From the NCBI GenBank assembly GCA_903970625.1, contig CAJCJG010000299.1, positions 1 to 51,110 on the forward strand: a stretch of 51,110 bases of DNA, read 5' to 3'. This stretch comes from Solirubrobacterales bacterium 70-9 (GTDB taxonomy: Bacteria > Pseudomonadota > Alphaproteobacteria > Acetobacterales > Acetobacteraceae). The notes beneath the pieces are model-generated. The model did no database searches, was not told the origin of the DNA, and saw nothing but the letters and a program-made list of their open reading frames with translations. The number at the start of each line of letters is the position of its first letter. Position 1 is the stretch's first letter. Of this stretch, positions 41,569 through 50,088 are shown one piece after another. The position numbers and the translations under genes are program-made.

Positions 41569-43898
41569 CGCGCCCGTTGCCGCCACGCCAGCCGGAGGGC
41601 CGCTGCCAGATTGGCGGCAAACCGAGGCGCGTCGCACAGCGGGCTGGCCCTCATGCGCGGCCGCAACTCCGCCCGCAGCCGCCGCAGCGCCGGCACGTCG
41701 CCCGCCCGGGCCACCGCGATCGCGACATACCCGTCCACGTCCGCCGCGACCCATTCGGGCAGGCCGACATTGCTCAAATGGCTGGTGGAGTGGCGCGAGG
41801 CGAAGCTTTCGCCCGGCATCGTCACCACCGGCACCCCCATCCACAGCGCCTCGCACGTCGTCAGCCCGCCGGAATAGGGGAACGGGTCCAGCACGATGTC
41901 GATGTCCGCGTGCTGCGCCAGTTGCCCACGCAGCGAGGACGAGCCGCGCGTTTCGATCCGCCCCGGATCGACGCCGTGCGCGGCGAATGCCGACCGTATT
42001 CGCTCGGACGTGACCGGATCGGAGAACTGGTGCGTCTTCAGCACCAGCCGCGCGCCGGGCACCCGGTTCAGCACGCGCGCCCACGCGGCGATGGTTGCCG
42101 GCGTTATTTTCGCCAGATTGTTGAAGCACCCGAACGTCACCGCCCCCCGCGCCTCGGCCGGCAACGGTGCCACCTCAGGCGCGTCCGGCGGTGCGCTGTA
42201 GCAGACATACCCGTCCGGCAGCTGCAGCAGCCGCTCGGAGTAAAGCCCGTCCGTCCCTTCCGGCGTTTCCCACCGGTCGCTGACGAACCAGTTCATCTCG
42301 GCGAGGCCCGTGGTGTGGTTCTGCATCCCCACCCACTTGACCTGCACCGGCGCTGGCCGCAGCGCGCAGATGCCGAGCGTGCCCTGGTCGCCCCAGCCGC
42401 CCATGTCGATCAGCACGTCGATCCCGGCTTCCCGGATCGCCGCCGCCCCGGCTGCCGGCGGCAGCCCGATCACCCGATGCCACGCCGTCGCCACCGCCCG
42501 GAAGCGTCGCGCCACCGCGTCCTCGGACGGCGCCTGCCCGAAACACACCAGTTCGAAGCCTGCCGGGTCCAGCGCCTCGAACGCCGCCAGCGTCAGCCAC
42601 CCGACGGGATGCGTCCGCAGATTCGGCGACAGCAGTCCGACCCGCAGTCGTCTTTCGTCGCCCGCCGGCCGTGCCGGTGCCTCCGTGCCTCCGCGCGGCA
42701 ATGTCGCGCCCGCCTGCCGCGCCACCGCCGATAGCACCTCGCCGCCGATCCCATCGCAGTAGGCCAGGGCGCTTACCAGCGTCCGCCAGCCCAGGTGCAT
42801 CTCCGGCGCGATCTCCGTCGCCCGCCGCGCCGCGTCCACGCCCTCGCGCTGAAAGCCCAGGCAGACCAGCGCGTTGCACAGATTGCACAGCAGCGCCGGC
42901 TGCTCGCCGTGCTTCGCGATCAGCCGTTCCAGAATGTGCCGCCCCTCGCGGTAGCGATGGACCCGGTTCAGCGCGGCAGCGTGGTCGTTGGCCAGCGCCA
43001 TGCTCTCCGGCGCCAATTCCGCGGCTCGTCGCAGCGCCGGCACCGCCTGTAGGAAGCGGCTGGCATGCAGCAAGCTGTTCGCCCATGCCGCCGCCGGCAG
43101 CGGCGCGTCCGGCGCGAGCTCCACCGCCGTCTCCAGGATGTCCGCCGCCTCCTCGGGGCGCCCCTGACGGTCCAGCAGCACCCCTAGTGCCGTCAGGTGC
43201 GCCACGTCGCGCGGATCGCGCTCGGTCGCGACTTCAAGCCGCGCCAGTTCCGTCGCCGTCGAGCCGGCCGCGCAAGACGCCTCCACCCGCCGCAGGGCCA
43301 TCCCTACATCGTCCGGCCGCAGCCGCTGCGCCTCCGCGAACGCGGCTTCTGCCCGCGCCGCCTCGCCGGTCGCAAGCAGGGCGCACCCCAGCGCGTCCCA
43401 CGCCTCCGCCTGCTGCGGCGCCAAGCCGCAGCAGCACAGCAGCAGCACTTTGGCCCGTGCCACGTCCCCCCCGACCAGGCACAGCACGCCCAGCGCGAGA
43501 AGTGCCTCCGGCCGGTTGGGGTTGCGCTCCAGCACGCGCTCATATTCGAGGGTCGCCAGCACCGCCTCGTCCGCCCGTCGCAGGCTTTCCGCCAGCCGCA
43601 GCAAAGGTTCGTCCCACTCGGGGCAATGCCGCGCCAGTGCGCGCATGCGCCCCCGCCCGTCCAGCCCCAACCGATCCTCGGCCAGCGCCAGATTGAGCTG
43701 CGTCACCGCCGACCCGTCGCCCAGCGCCTGCGCCCGGCGCAGTGCGGCGAACGCCGCGTCCCACCGCTCACCGTGCAGATGGGCCATCCCAAGCACGGCG
43801 AATTCCGCCGCCACCGTTGGGGCCGCTAGCGTCGCCAGCGCCCCCGCCGCGTCGCACGCCGCCAATTGCGCCATCGCCCGATGCGCCGGAGCGGTCAC
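41565..43898 (-). CDS. TPR protein with GT41 (OGT/SPINDLY-like) glycosyltransferase domain
   Basis: The 777-aa protein has about ten degenerate TPR units in residues 1-400, for example RPEALLALGVLCLVGGDVAR and AEAWDALGCALLATGEAARA. A C-terminal O-linked GlcNAc transferase-type domain follows: LRVGLLSPNLRTHPVGWLTL, VLIDMGGWGDQGTLGICALR, VKWVGMQNHTTGLAEMNWFV, VTFGCFNNLAKITPATIAAW, and DIVLDPFPYSGGLTTCEALW then GVPVVTMPG. This family attaches sugars to Ser/Thr of proteins. The start is GTG 43898; the ATG at 43874 is an alternative. It lies 126 bp downstream of flaF and is coupled to a GT2 gene, so flagellin is the likely acceptor (inference). Confidence 0.92.
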   Translation of the reverse strand: MTAPAHRAMAQLAACDAAGALATLAAPTVAAEFAVLGMAHLHGERWDAAFAALRRAQALGDGSAVTQLNLALAEDRLGLDGRGRMRALARHCPEWDEPLLRLAESLRRADEAVLATLEYERVLERNPNRPEALLALGVLCLVGGDVARAKVLLLCCCGLAPQQAEAWDALGCALLATGEAARAEAAFAEAQRLRPDDVGMALRRVEASCAAGSTATELARLEVATERDPRDVAHLTALGVLLDRQGRPEEAADILETAVELAPDAPLPAAAWANSLLHASRFLQAVPALRRAAELAPESMALANDHAAALNRVHRYREGRHILERLIAKHGEQPALLCNLCNALVCLGFQREGVDAARRATEIAPEMHLGWRTLVSALAYCDGIGGEVLSAVARQAGATLPRGGTEAPARPAGDERRLRVGLLSPNLRTHPVGWLTLAAFEALDPAGFELVCFGQAPSEDAVARRFRAVATAWHRVIGLPPAAGAAAIREAGIDVLIDMGGWGDQGTLGICALRPAPVQVKWVGMQNHTTGLAEMNWFVSDRWETPEGTDGLYSERLLQLPDGYVCYSAPPDAPEVAPLPAEARGAVTFGCFNNLAKITPATIAAWARVLNRVPGARLVLKTHQFSDPVTSERIRSAFAAHGVDPGRIETRGSSSLRGQLAQHADIDIVLDPFPYSGGLTTCEALWMGVPVVTMPGESFASRHSTSHLSNVGLPEWVAADVDGYVAIAVARAGDVPALRRLRAELRPRMRASPLCDAPRFAANLAAALRLAWRQRAR

Positions 43899-44024
43899 CG
43901 CCGCATCGTCCCCGCCCGTCGCCGGCCGATCAATTCCCGCAACCTTGTCGGTAACTCATGGCCCGGAACGACTGGGCGTATGATGGACATCCCTGGTCCT
44001 TTCTGGACCGGTCGCGTCTGCGCA

Positions 44025-44405
44025 TCAGGGGATCGCGGACAGGCCGGCGGCGAGGTTCTCGTTGACAGCGATCAGAAAATCGAAATCAGGTTCGGGCGAT
44101 TGCGCGATGCGCCGCGCCGTGATGCCGACCGAGATGATGCCGGCCCGCAAATCCGCAGGCAGACCGTTTTCCGGATCGCCGAGCAGATCCATCACCGCCG
44201 TCCACAGCCGCACGGTGTCGGCCAGCGCCCGCACCTGCGCCAGCCCCCCGGTATCGCGCCCGCGCCGCAGGGCGCCGTTGACGTTGCGGAACACGTCCGC
44301 CTCCTGCTCCCGCACGCTGCGCCGGGCCGAGGACGCGGCATACGCCCGCGCTGCGTCGCGAAATCCCGGCATCGCGTCTGCCTTGGCGTCGGCCTGTCCA
44401 CTCAT
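44025..44405 (-). CDS. flaF: Flagellar biosynthesis regulator FlaF
   Basis: The 126-aa protein matches FlaF, an alphaproteobacterial protein needed for flagellin translation or export. Marks are FRDAARAYAASSARRSVREQ at the start, then ALADTVRLWTAVMDLL, LPADLRAGIISVGITARRI and DFDFLIAVNENLAAGL. Its ATG overlaps the flbT stop (ATGA), so the two are made together. In Caulobacter FlaF promotes and FlbT represses flagellin synthesis. The N-terminus is a little longer than usual (MSGQADAKADAM); the second Met at residue 12 is possible. Confidence 0.93.
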   Translation of the reverse strand: MSGQADAKADAMPGFRDAARAYAASSARRSVREQEADVFRNVNGALRRGRDTGGLAQVRALADTVRLWTAVMDLLGDPENGLPADLRAGIISVGITARRIAQSPEPDFDFLIAVNENLAAGLSAIP

Positions 44406-44806
44406 GCCACGCGCTCCCGGTGCAACACGGCGTCCTCGTGGCGGATCACCCGTCGCGTCAGTTTCAAGGCCAAATAACAATCGTCCGCTTCCGCTGCCTG
44501 CAATGCGCGATCCAAGATCTCGCGCGCCAGTGGCGAGGTCGTCGCGTCCTTGAAATCGCCGATCAGCCGCCGCGCCGACTCGAGCCCGCTCGCCCGCTCC
44601 GGCTCGACGCCGATGTAGGCCGATTGGAAGGCGAAATAGATGCGGCGCGCCGGCGTGTCCGCCTCGTCTGGCGCCATGATCTGCTTGCCGAACAGGAAGC
44701 GCGCATGCGCCGTCAGTTCGATCCGCGATTTCGTACGGAACCTGATCGGCGCGCCGTTGACGATCATCGTATCGCCCTGGCGCAGTTCGAGAACGAGCGT
44801 GGACAC
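44402..44806 (-). CDS. flbT: Flagellin mRNA regulator FlbT
   Basis: The 134-aa protein matches FlbT: LVLELRQGDTMIVNGAPIRF, ELTAHARFLFGKQIMAPDEA, PARRIYFAFQSAYIG and KLTRRVIRHEDAVLHRE. In Caulobacter FlbT binds the 5' leader of flagellin mRNA and promotes its decay until the hook is complete. The start is GTG 44806 (VSTLVLEL). It follows the flagellin gene after 87 bp that contain a strong hairpin. Its presence supports the alphaproteobacterial assignment. Confidence 0.95.
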   Translation of the reverse strand: MSTLVLELRQGDTMIVNGAPIRFRTKSRIELTAHARFLFGKQIMAPDEADTPARRIYFAFQSAYIGVEPERASGLESARRLIGDFKDATTSPLAREILDRALQAAEADDCYLALKLTRRVIRHEDAVLHRERVA

Positions 44807-44865
44807 GGGCTTTTGCGCCCCCTTCTGCTTCCGGCGGGTTGGCCACCCATGACTCGACTGCGAAG

Positions 44866-44884
44866 CGCCGGCATTCTGCCGGCG
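44866..44884 (-). terminator. Hairpin between flagellin and flbT genes
   Basis: CGCCGGCA-TTC-TGCCGGCG is a perfect 8-bp stem with a 3-base loop, starting 10 bp after the flagellin stop. It lacks a U-tract. It may terminate or protect the abundant flagellin mRNA while allowing some readthrough into flbT. Confidence 0.5.
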
Positions 44885-44893
44885 TCGCCAGCA

Positions 44894-45754
44894 TCATTTG
44901 AACAGACTGAGCAGACTTTGCGGCGCCTGATTGGCGATCGACAGCGCCTGCGTGCCGAGCTGCTGCCGGATTTGCAGCGATTGCAACTGCGCCGATTCCT
45001 GCGCCAAATTGGCATCGACCAGTGCGCCCAACCCGTCGTTCAGCGCGGTGATCTTGTCGTTGTTGTAATCGACCTGATTGGTCACGTAATTCGTCGCGGC
45101 ACCGTATTTATTTAACTGCGTGCCGAGCGAATTCAGCTTGTTGATGAAGGTGCCCGGTGTCGCCGTGGCAGTGATCAGGCCTTGCACCGTGGTCGCAGAC
45201 GCCAGTTGGGTCGAGGTGAAGTTGATCGAGCCGTAGAAGGCGGAGCCGCCGAATGTGCCGATGCTGTAGCTGGCACCGGACTCGTTGCGGATCACTCCGA
45301 TGGCAGCGAATGTGCCCTCGCTGCCTGTCAGATTGCCGACCAGGGTTGCGCCGTTGTAGGCGGCATCCTGAAAGAATGTCTGGATCTGCGACGTCAGCGA
45401 CTTGTACTGCGCGATATACTGCGTGCGCTCGGTGCCCTGCGTGCTGCTGGACGCCAGATTCACCAGCACGTCGCGCGCGCTGCTGAGTGTATTCGAGACA
45501 TCGTTCAACGACGACAACGTTGTCGATAGCAAGCCCTGCACATTGCCGAGCTGCTGGTTGGCGGTCGTCAATGCTCCCACGTCGGAGCGCACCCGCTGCG
45601 CGATGGCGTAGGCGGCACCATCGTCGGTCGCGTCGGCCACGCGATAGCCCGTCGATATTTGTTTCTGTACGGTGGCAAGTTGCGCGTTGGTCAGTTCCAA
45701 CGACGATAGCGCAATGCTGGCGGCGACGTTGGTGTTGACGGAATTCAAGGCCAT
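44894..45754 (-). CDS. fliC: Flagellin
   Basis: The 286-aa protein has both conserved flagellin ends: MALNSVNTNVAASIALSSLE and QISTGYRVADATDDGAAYAI at the N-terminus, ALNDGLGALVDANLAQESAQ and LGTQALSIANQAPQSLLSLF at the C-terminus. The middle (about residues 130-215) is short and rich in Ser, Thr and Gly, offering O-glycosylation sites on the filament surface. AGGAAA lies nine bases before the ATG. I found no clear sigma-54 or sigma-28 promoter in the 100 bp between it and flgL. It is the only flagellin gene in the window. Confidence 0.96.
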   Translation of the reverse strand: MALNSVNTNVAASIALSSLELTNAQLATVQKQISTGYRVADATDDGAAYAIAQRVRSDVGALTTANQQLGNVQGLLSTTLSSLNDVSNTLSSARDVLVNLASSSTQGTERTQYIAQYKSLTSQIQTFFQDAAYNGATLVGNLTGSEGTFAAIGVIRNESGASYSIGTFGGSAFYGSINFTSTQLASATTVQGLITATATPGTFINKLNSLGTQLNKYGAATNYVTNQVDYNNDKITALNDGLGALVDANLAQESAQLQSLQIRQQLGTQALSIANQAPQSLLSLFK

Positions 45755-45855
45755 CTTCGGTTTTCCTGTTTACCCGGAGTGTCTGCGTGCTCCGCGCTTT
45801 TGCGGACTATTCTCAGATTGACGCTGAGCCGTTAAGACTGTGTGAACCGGGCCAG

Positions 45856-46962
45856 TTACGACTGTGCCGTCAGATATTTGGCCAGCGACAGCGACTGCAA
45901 TCCGCTGATCAACTGATACGACGCCTGCAATCGCGTTTGCGTCTGCGTCAACGCCGACAATGTCTGCGCCGTGTCCACGTTCTGCACGTTGCCGAGCTGC
46001 GTTTGCAGCGCGGTGGAGATGTTCGTTTGGGTGGTTGCCTGCGTCTGCAACGCCGCCTGCCGGTCGCCCATCACGCCGGCATCCTGGTTCAGCGCGGTGA
46101 TGGCGTTGCCGAGGCTGGTGTACACGTTGGACACCACCGTCGAAAATCCCGCATCGTTGGCTTGGCTGCTGGAGAGCGAGGCGACGGTCGCCAGTGCGCA
46201 CATGATGTCGCGCGTGTAGGAGCCGGTGGTCACGCTGCCGGCGGACGCCACGTCCGCGTTGGCGCTCGCGACGATGCCGATCGGCGTCTGCTGGCCGGGG
46301 CCGTTCGCCACCAGCGGCCGGAAACTCGCGAGCGTCGCCGCCGATTGCGATAGCGCCGCCGAGAACGGCGACGTGCCTGCCGCGTTCGACGACGCGATGG
46401 CCAACGTCGCCGCGGTCGTCGCGGCGCCGCCGTTGGTAGAAAGCCCGGCCACGGCCGCCCGGATCTGCGTGTAGAATTGCGAACTCGTGATCTGGTCCGG
46501 GTTCGGCACCGGTGGATTTTCGGTGTCCTGCCCACCGAACACGTAGCTGCCGCCATCGGTCGTATCCAGCAATCCAGCTACCTGTTGCAACGCGCCTTGC
46601 GCGTCGGCGGCGATGCTGTCCACTTCGCTCGGCGCGAGGTTGGTCAGATTCACCACCTGCGAATAGAAATTGCTGGCGATGGAACTGATCTGCGTCAGTG
46701 CCGTCTGGGCCACGCCCATCGTCGCCGTCGCCGCTGCGATGTTGGTCTGCCACGCCGTCAGACTTGCGATTTGCGGCGCAAGCGACAGCGCGGTCGTCGC
46801 CGGCCCCGCGCCAAGACCTGCGTAGCTGTCGGACACGTGGCCGTCGCCCGCCTGCTGCGTCAGCGTGTCCAGTTGCTGCTTGATCGTCGTGCTATCCGCC
46901 ACGGCGACGCCCGCCAGCCCGCCGTACAGCCCAAACTCGCCGCTGCCGATGGCGCTGCTCAC
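45856..46962 (-). CDS. flgL: Flagellar hook-filament junction protein FlgL
   Basis: The 368-aa protein occupies the FlgL position and has flagellin-like ends. The C-terminus has NITALNQDAGVMGDRQAALQ-type residues (from NAITALNQDAG) and ALTQTQTRLQASYQLISGLQ, then LAKYL. VFGGQDTENPPV in the middle matches the junction family. The start is GTG 46962, overlapping the flgK TGA (GTGA); earlier codons would lie inside flgK. The N-terminus is divergent, lacking a clear RISTG-like motif, so the assignment rests on context and the C-terminal coiled coil. Confidence 0.88.
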   Translation of the reverse strand: MSSAIGSGEFGLYGGLAGVAVADSTTIKQQLDTLTQQAGDGHVSDSYAGLGAGPATTALSLAPQIASLTAWQTNIAAATATMGVAQTALTQISSIASNFYSQVVNLTNLAPSEVDSIAADAQGALQQVAGLLDTTDGGSYVFGGQDTENPPVPNPDQITSSQFYTQIRAAVAGLSTNGGAATTAATLAIASSNAAGTSPFSAALSQSAATLASFRPLVANGPGQQTPIGIVASANADVASAGSVTTGSYTRDIMCALATVASLSSSQANDAGFSTVVSNVYTSLGNAITALNQDAGVMGDRQAALQTQATTQTNISTALQTQLGNVQNVDTAQTLSALTQTQTRLQASYQLISGLQSLSLAKYLTAQS

Positions 46963-48488
46963 GGTTGCACCGCCTGCGTCAGTTGCGACCACATCGACTG
47001 TACCGCCGACATCACCCGCGCGTTCGCAGCGTATGCGTTCTGCAACACGATCATCTGCGACATCTGCGCATCCATGTTGACCGAGCTGCCGCTCGCCAAC
47101 TGCGCCTGAAGGGTCTTCTGCAAGCCCTGGGACGTGCTCAACTGGTTTGTAACTCCGGCGCTGGTCGCTGCCTCCGCGCTGGTCACGTCGGTTGCGAATT
47201 CGGTGAGATCGGCGGCTGCTGCGAAGCCCGCGCTCAACGTTCCTGCCGGCCCGAGACCGATGACATTCGGGGGCGGTTGCGCGACTCCCGCCTGCACCTC
47301 GCTACCAAACGCATATGTCAGCACGCGCGAGATCAACGCCGTGAAACCGGCCGGCCCGCCCGCCGGGTTTGGCGTGAACGCCGAGGCGCCGACCCGGTTG
47401 CCAGGCACTGCGTTGGTCCCGTCGCGCACCAGCGACGGGTTGGCGCTGACCGCCGGATTGACCTGAATTTCGCTGGAGAATCCGAGATAGCTCGATTGCG
47501 CCGGGAAACCCTCGCCGCTCGGCACATTGCCCGCCGCGTCGGTGAACAAGGTCAGACCCTGGGCCTGGAACCGCGTGGCCAGCGTATCCGAGAACTCGTC
47601 GAGGCTGGCTTGCAGCGTCGGCAATATCCGATCCCGCAACTGGATGTTCGCACCGAGCGAGCCGCCGGTCAGTTGGTCGGTCACGTCCTGGCCGCCGAGC
47701 GTGATCGCCGGCACGCCGCCGCCGGGCGCATATACGCTCGCGCCGAGCGTCGCGGGCGATGTACTGACCGGCGCCGCCGTACCATGGATCGGAAGGCTAA
47801 TCCCGCTCTGCGTCATCACCAGCAGATCGCCGTTCGGCTGGTCGAGAAACCGCACGCCGACCAATTGGCTCAGCGTGTCCTCGGCAGCGTCGCGCTGGTT
47901 CTCCAGATCGGCCGTGCTCCGCCCGGCCGCCTGCGCCGCGACGATCTGATCGCTCAAGCCGCCGAGTGTGCTCAGCGTGGAATTCAACTGCGCGACACCG
48001 CTCACGATCGCGTCCTGAGCCGCCTGCCGCTGCGTGCCGACGGCGTTGCCGACCTGATTGATCTGAGTCGCCAGCGCCTGCGCGGCCGCTACCGTGGCCT
48101 GCTGCTGCGTCTGGTTATCCGGGCTTCCGGCCAGGCTGGAGAACGCATCCTGTAAGGCACCGAGCAGGCTGCCGATGTCCGTGCCGCTGCCCACTGCACC
48201 CTGCGCCGCGTCGATTTGTTGCAACGCCGTCTGTTGCGTCGCAAGGCTGCTGGCGGTGCCGTTCTGCGCGAACAGATCGGCTTGCGTCTGCGAGTCGATG
48301 GTGCGCTGCACGGCGCCGTCCCGCGCGCCCATGCCGACGCCGTCGGCGGTCACGGCGGTCTGGCTGATGCTCTCGGCCGCATAGTCCTGTGTCCCCGCGT
48401 TGGCGAGATTGTGGCTGATCAGCGCAAGCTGGCTATTGATGTTGTCGATCTCAGTGGCCGAGATCGACAGCGCCGCGTTCATTCCCAT
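46959..48488 (-). CDS. flgK: Flagellar hook-associated protein FlgK
   Basis: The 509-aa protein has the rod/hook N-terminal motif (LALISHNLANAGTQDYAAES), the FlgK body (TLSTLGGLSDQIVAAQAAGR, LENQRDAAEDTLSQLVGVRF) and the C-terminal coiled coil (QMSQMIVLQNAYAANARVMS, VQSMWSQLTQ). It links hook to filament outside the cell. It lies 22 bp downstream of flgE and is coupled to flgL, so flgE-flgK-flgL form one transcription unit, probably under the sigma-54 promoter at 49918-49933. Confidence 0.95.
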   Translation of the reverse strand: MGMNAALSISATEIDNINSQLALISHNLANAGTQDYAAESISQTAVTADGVGMGARDGAVQRTIDSQTQADLFAQNGTASSLATQQTALQQIDAAQGAVGSGTDIGSLLGALQDAFSSLAGSPDNQTQQQATVAAAQALATQINQVGNAVGTQRQAAQDAIVSGVAQLNSTLSTLGGLSDQIVAAQAAGRSTADLENQRDAAEDTLSQLVGVRFLDQPNGDLLVMTQSGISLPIHGTAAPVSTSPATLGASVYAPGGGVPAITLGGQDVTDQLTGGSLGANIQLRDRILPTLQASLDEFSDTLATRFQAQGLTLFTDAAGNVPSGEGFPAQSSYLGFSSEIQVNPAVSANPSLVRDGTNAVPGNRVGASAFTPNPAGGPAGFTALISRVLTYAFGSEVQAGVAQPPPNVIGLGPAGTLSAGFAAAADLTEFATDVTSAEAATSAGVTNQLSTSQGLQKTLQAQLASGSSVNMDAQMSQMIVLQNAYAANARVMSAVQSMWSQLTQAVQP

Positions 48489-48510
48489 GGCACGATCCAG
48501 CGCCGCCGCG

Positions 48511-49884
48511 TCACTGTTTCATGTCGAGCGTGTTCTGGATCATCTGGCTGGCCGTGGTGACGACCTTGGCGTTCGCCGAATATGCCTGCTGCGCCACAAT
48601 CAGTTTGCTGAACTCGGTCGCCAGATCGACATTCGATTCCTCGATCGAACTCGTGACCAGCGAGCCGGAGCCATTGGTGTTCGCCGTGTTCGCCAGCACC
48701 GGCCCGGACGCCTGCGTCGCGGTGAACGAAGCACCGTTCTGCGATTGCAGCGCGTCCGGGGCGGCAAACGTCATCACCGGGATCTGCGCCACCGTGCGGG
48801 ATTCCCCGTTGCTGTAGTTCACCACCACGCCGCCCGCCGCCGTCATGCTGACGCTGGAAAAGCTACCGGGCGGAACGCCGTCCTGGCTCAATCCGCCCAG
48901 CGTGTAGCCGCTGGCGGCGAATTGGGTGAGGCCGTCGGTGCCGCCGAACGTACCGAGTTTGAGGGCGATGGTCTGGTACTGGCCGGCGATCGTTGGATAC
49001 GCCGTCGGCAGCGTCAGCGTCGCCTCCGTGCCGGGTGTGGACGGGATGAGCGAGGTTGGCGCGGTCGCGGGCACCAGCGGCGTGATCGGTGGCCCGGGGG
49101 AAAACGCAGTCGCCGGCGGCGTGACCTGCGCCAGCGTGCCGTTGGCGTTGAATTGCAGGTACGCCTGCGCGATCTCGTTCGGCGGATTGGCATCGTCGGT
49201 GACAGCGAGGTTCCAGTACGCAGGCGTCGTCCCGGCCGCAGGCGTCAGGGTGTACGACATCGTTAACTGATGCGCCGTGCCCTCGGCGTCGTACACCTCG
49301 ATGGTGGATGAAACCGGGTCCTGCTGCGTCGGCGTCGTGGCATCGGGATTTCCGGCCGGCGGCAAATTGGCGGCCATCGTCACATTTTCCGTCGCCACCG
49401 GCTGGTACGCGGACTGCGTGATCTGGATTGGCGCGATGTTGGTCTTGTCCAGCGTACCGTTGGCGTTGGCGAGCCATCCGTTCAGGTACTCGCCCGCGTC
49501 GTTCACCAGATAGCCGTTCGAGTTCATCTGAAAATCGCCGTCGCGGGTGTAATATTGCTGCGGGTTGAAATTTGGCGCCGCGCCCGGGGCGCTGCTGGAT
49601 TGGCTGACGGCGAAAAATCCCTGGCCCGACACGGCAAGCGCCAGCGGATTGTCGGATTGCGTGATGGTACCTTCGACATTGTTCACATAGTCCGGCAAGG
49701 CGAGCACCGAGCCCGGCTCGTTGTTGGTCGGCGTGCTGACCGTAAGGTAGTCGATGAAATCGGTATCGACGCGCTTGAAGCCGGTGGTCTGGCTGTTGGC
49801 AATGTTGTCGCTGATGTTGCCGAACGCGGCGGACTGGCCGGTCAGCCCGCTGATGGCGGTGTTCATGGCGCCGAACAGCGACAT
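48511..49884 (-). CDS. flgE: Flagellar hook protein FlgE
   Basis: The 457-aa protein has MSLFGAMNTAISGLTGQSAA, then FGNISDNIANSQTTGFKRVD, the FlgE N-terminal motif. It continues with NPLALAVSGQGFFAVSQ, YYTRDGDFQMNSNGYLVNDA and the C-terminal EESNVDLATEFSKLIVAQQA, then YSANAKVV. AGGAG lies seven bases before the ATG. Hook monomers are exported by the flagellar type III system, and completion of the hook switches on flagellin synthesis. The upstream 200 bp contain a sigma-54 promoter and a possible FlbD-type site, and the divergent fliK gene. Confidence 0.96.
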   Translation of the reverse strand: MSLFGAMNTAISGLTGQSAAFGNISDNIANSQTTGFKRVDTDFIDYLTVSTPTNNEPGSVLALPDYVNNVEGTITQSDNPLALAVSGQGFFAVSQSSSAPGAAPNFNPQQYYTRDGDFQMNSNGYLVNDAGEYLNGWLANANGTLDKTNIAPIQITQSAYQPVATENVTMAANLPPAGNPDATTPTQQDPVSSTIEVYDAEGTAHQLTMSYTLTPAAGTTPAYWNLAVTDDANPPNEIAQAYLQFNANGTLAQVTPPATAFSPGPPITPLVPATAPTSLIPSTPGTEATLTLPTAYPTIAGQYQTIALKLGTFGGTDGLTQFAASGYTLGGLSQDGVPPGSFSSVSMTAAGGVVVNYSNGESRTVAQIPVMTFAAPDALQSQNGASFTATQASGPVLANTANTNGSGSLVTSSIEESNVDLATEFSKLIVAQQAYSANAKVVTTASQMIQNTLDMKQ

Positions 49885-49917
49885 GGGAGTCTCCTGCGAA
49901 GGGTCGTCGCGTCCGGC

Positions 49918-49933
49918 TGCATGATCCATGCCA
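49918..49933 (-). promoter_or_regulatory. Sigma-54 promoter of flgE
   Basis: On the minus strand TGGCATGGATCATGCA has the -24 GG and -12 GC separated by exactly 10 bp. It differs from the consensus TGGCACG-N4-TTGCA at two non-core positions. It lies about 34 bp before the flgE ATG. In Caulobacter hook genes are sigma-54 dependent, so location and spacing agree. Confidence 0.65.
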
Positions 49934-49973
49934 GTATTTTCATGCCGGAAATCACTGATGTTGCAGCCTGGCT

Positions 49974-49990
49974 GGGCAGCCTTTGCCGGG
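49974..49990 (-). promoter_or_regulatory. Possible FlbD/ftr-like enhancer site
   Basis: Minus-strand CCCGGCAAAGGCTGCCC lies about 75 bp upstream of the predicted flgE start point. It resembles, as far as I recall it, the ftr element bound by FlbD in Caulobacter. The match is partial and from memory. Confidence 0.3.
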
Positions 49991-50088
49991 TTGCAGCCGC
50001 GCGGCTCGGCAGAAAATTCCGCTGCTGCACGGTGTACCCGTTCGCAGGCCGGCACTATTCGTGGCGCGGGCCTTGCAGATGAGCCGCC

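Noticed and set aside
45755-45860. TGGCCCG-like sequence upstream of flagellin as a sigma-54 promoter
   Set aside because: The required GC at -12 is missing at the correct 10-bp spacing.
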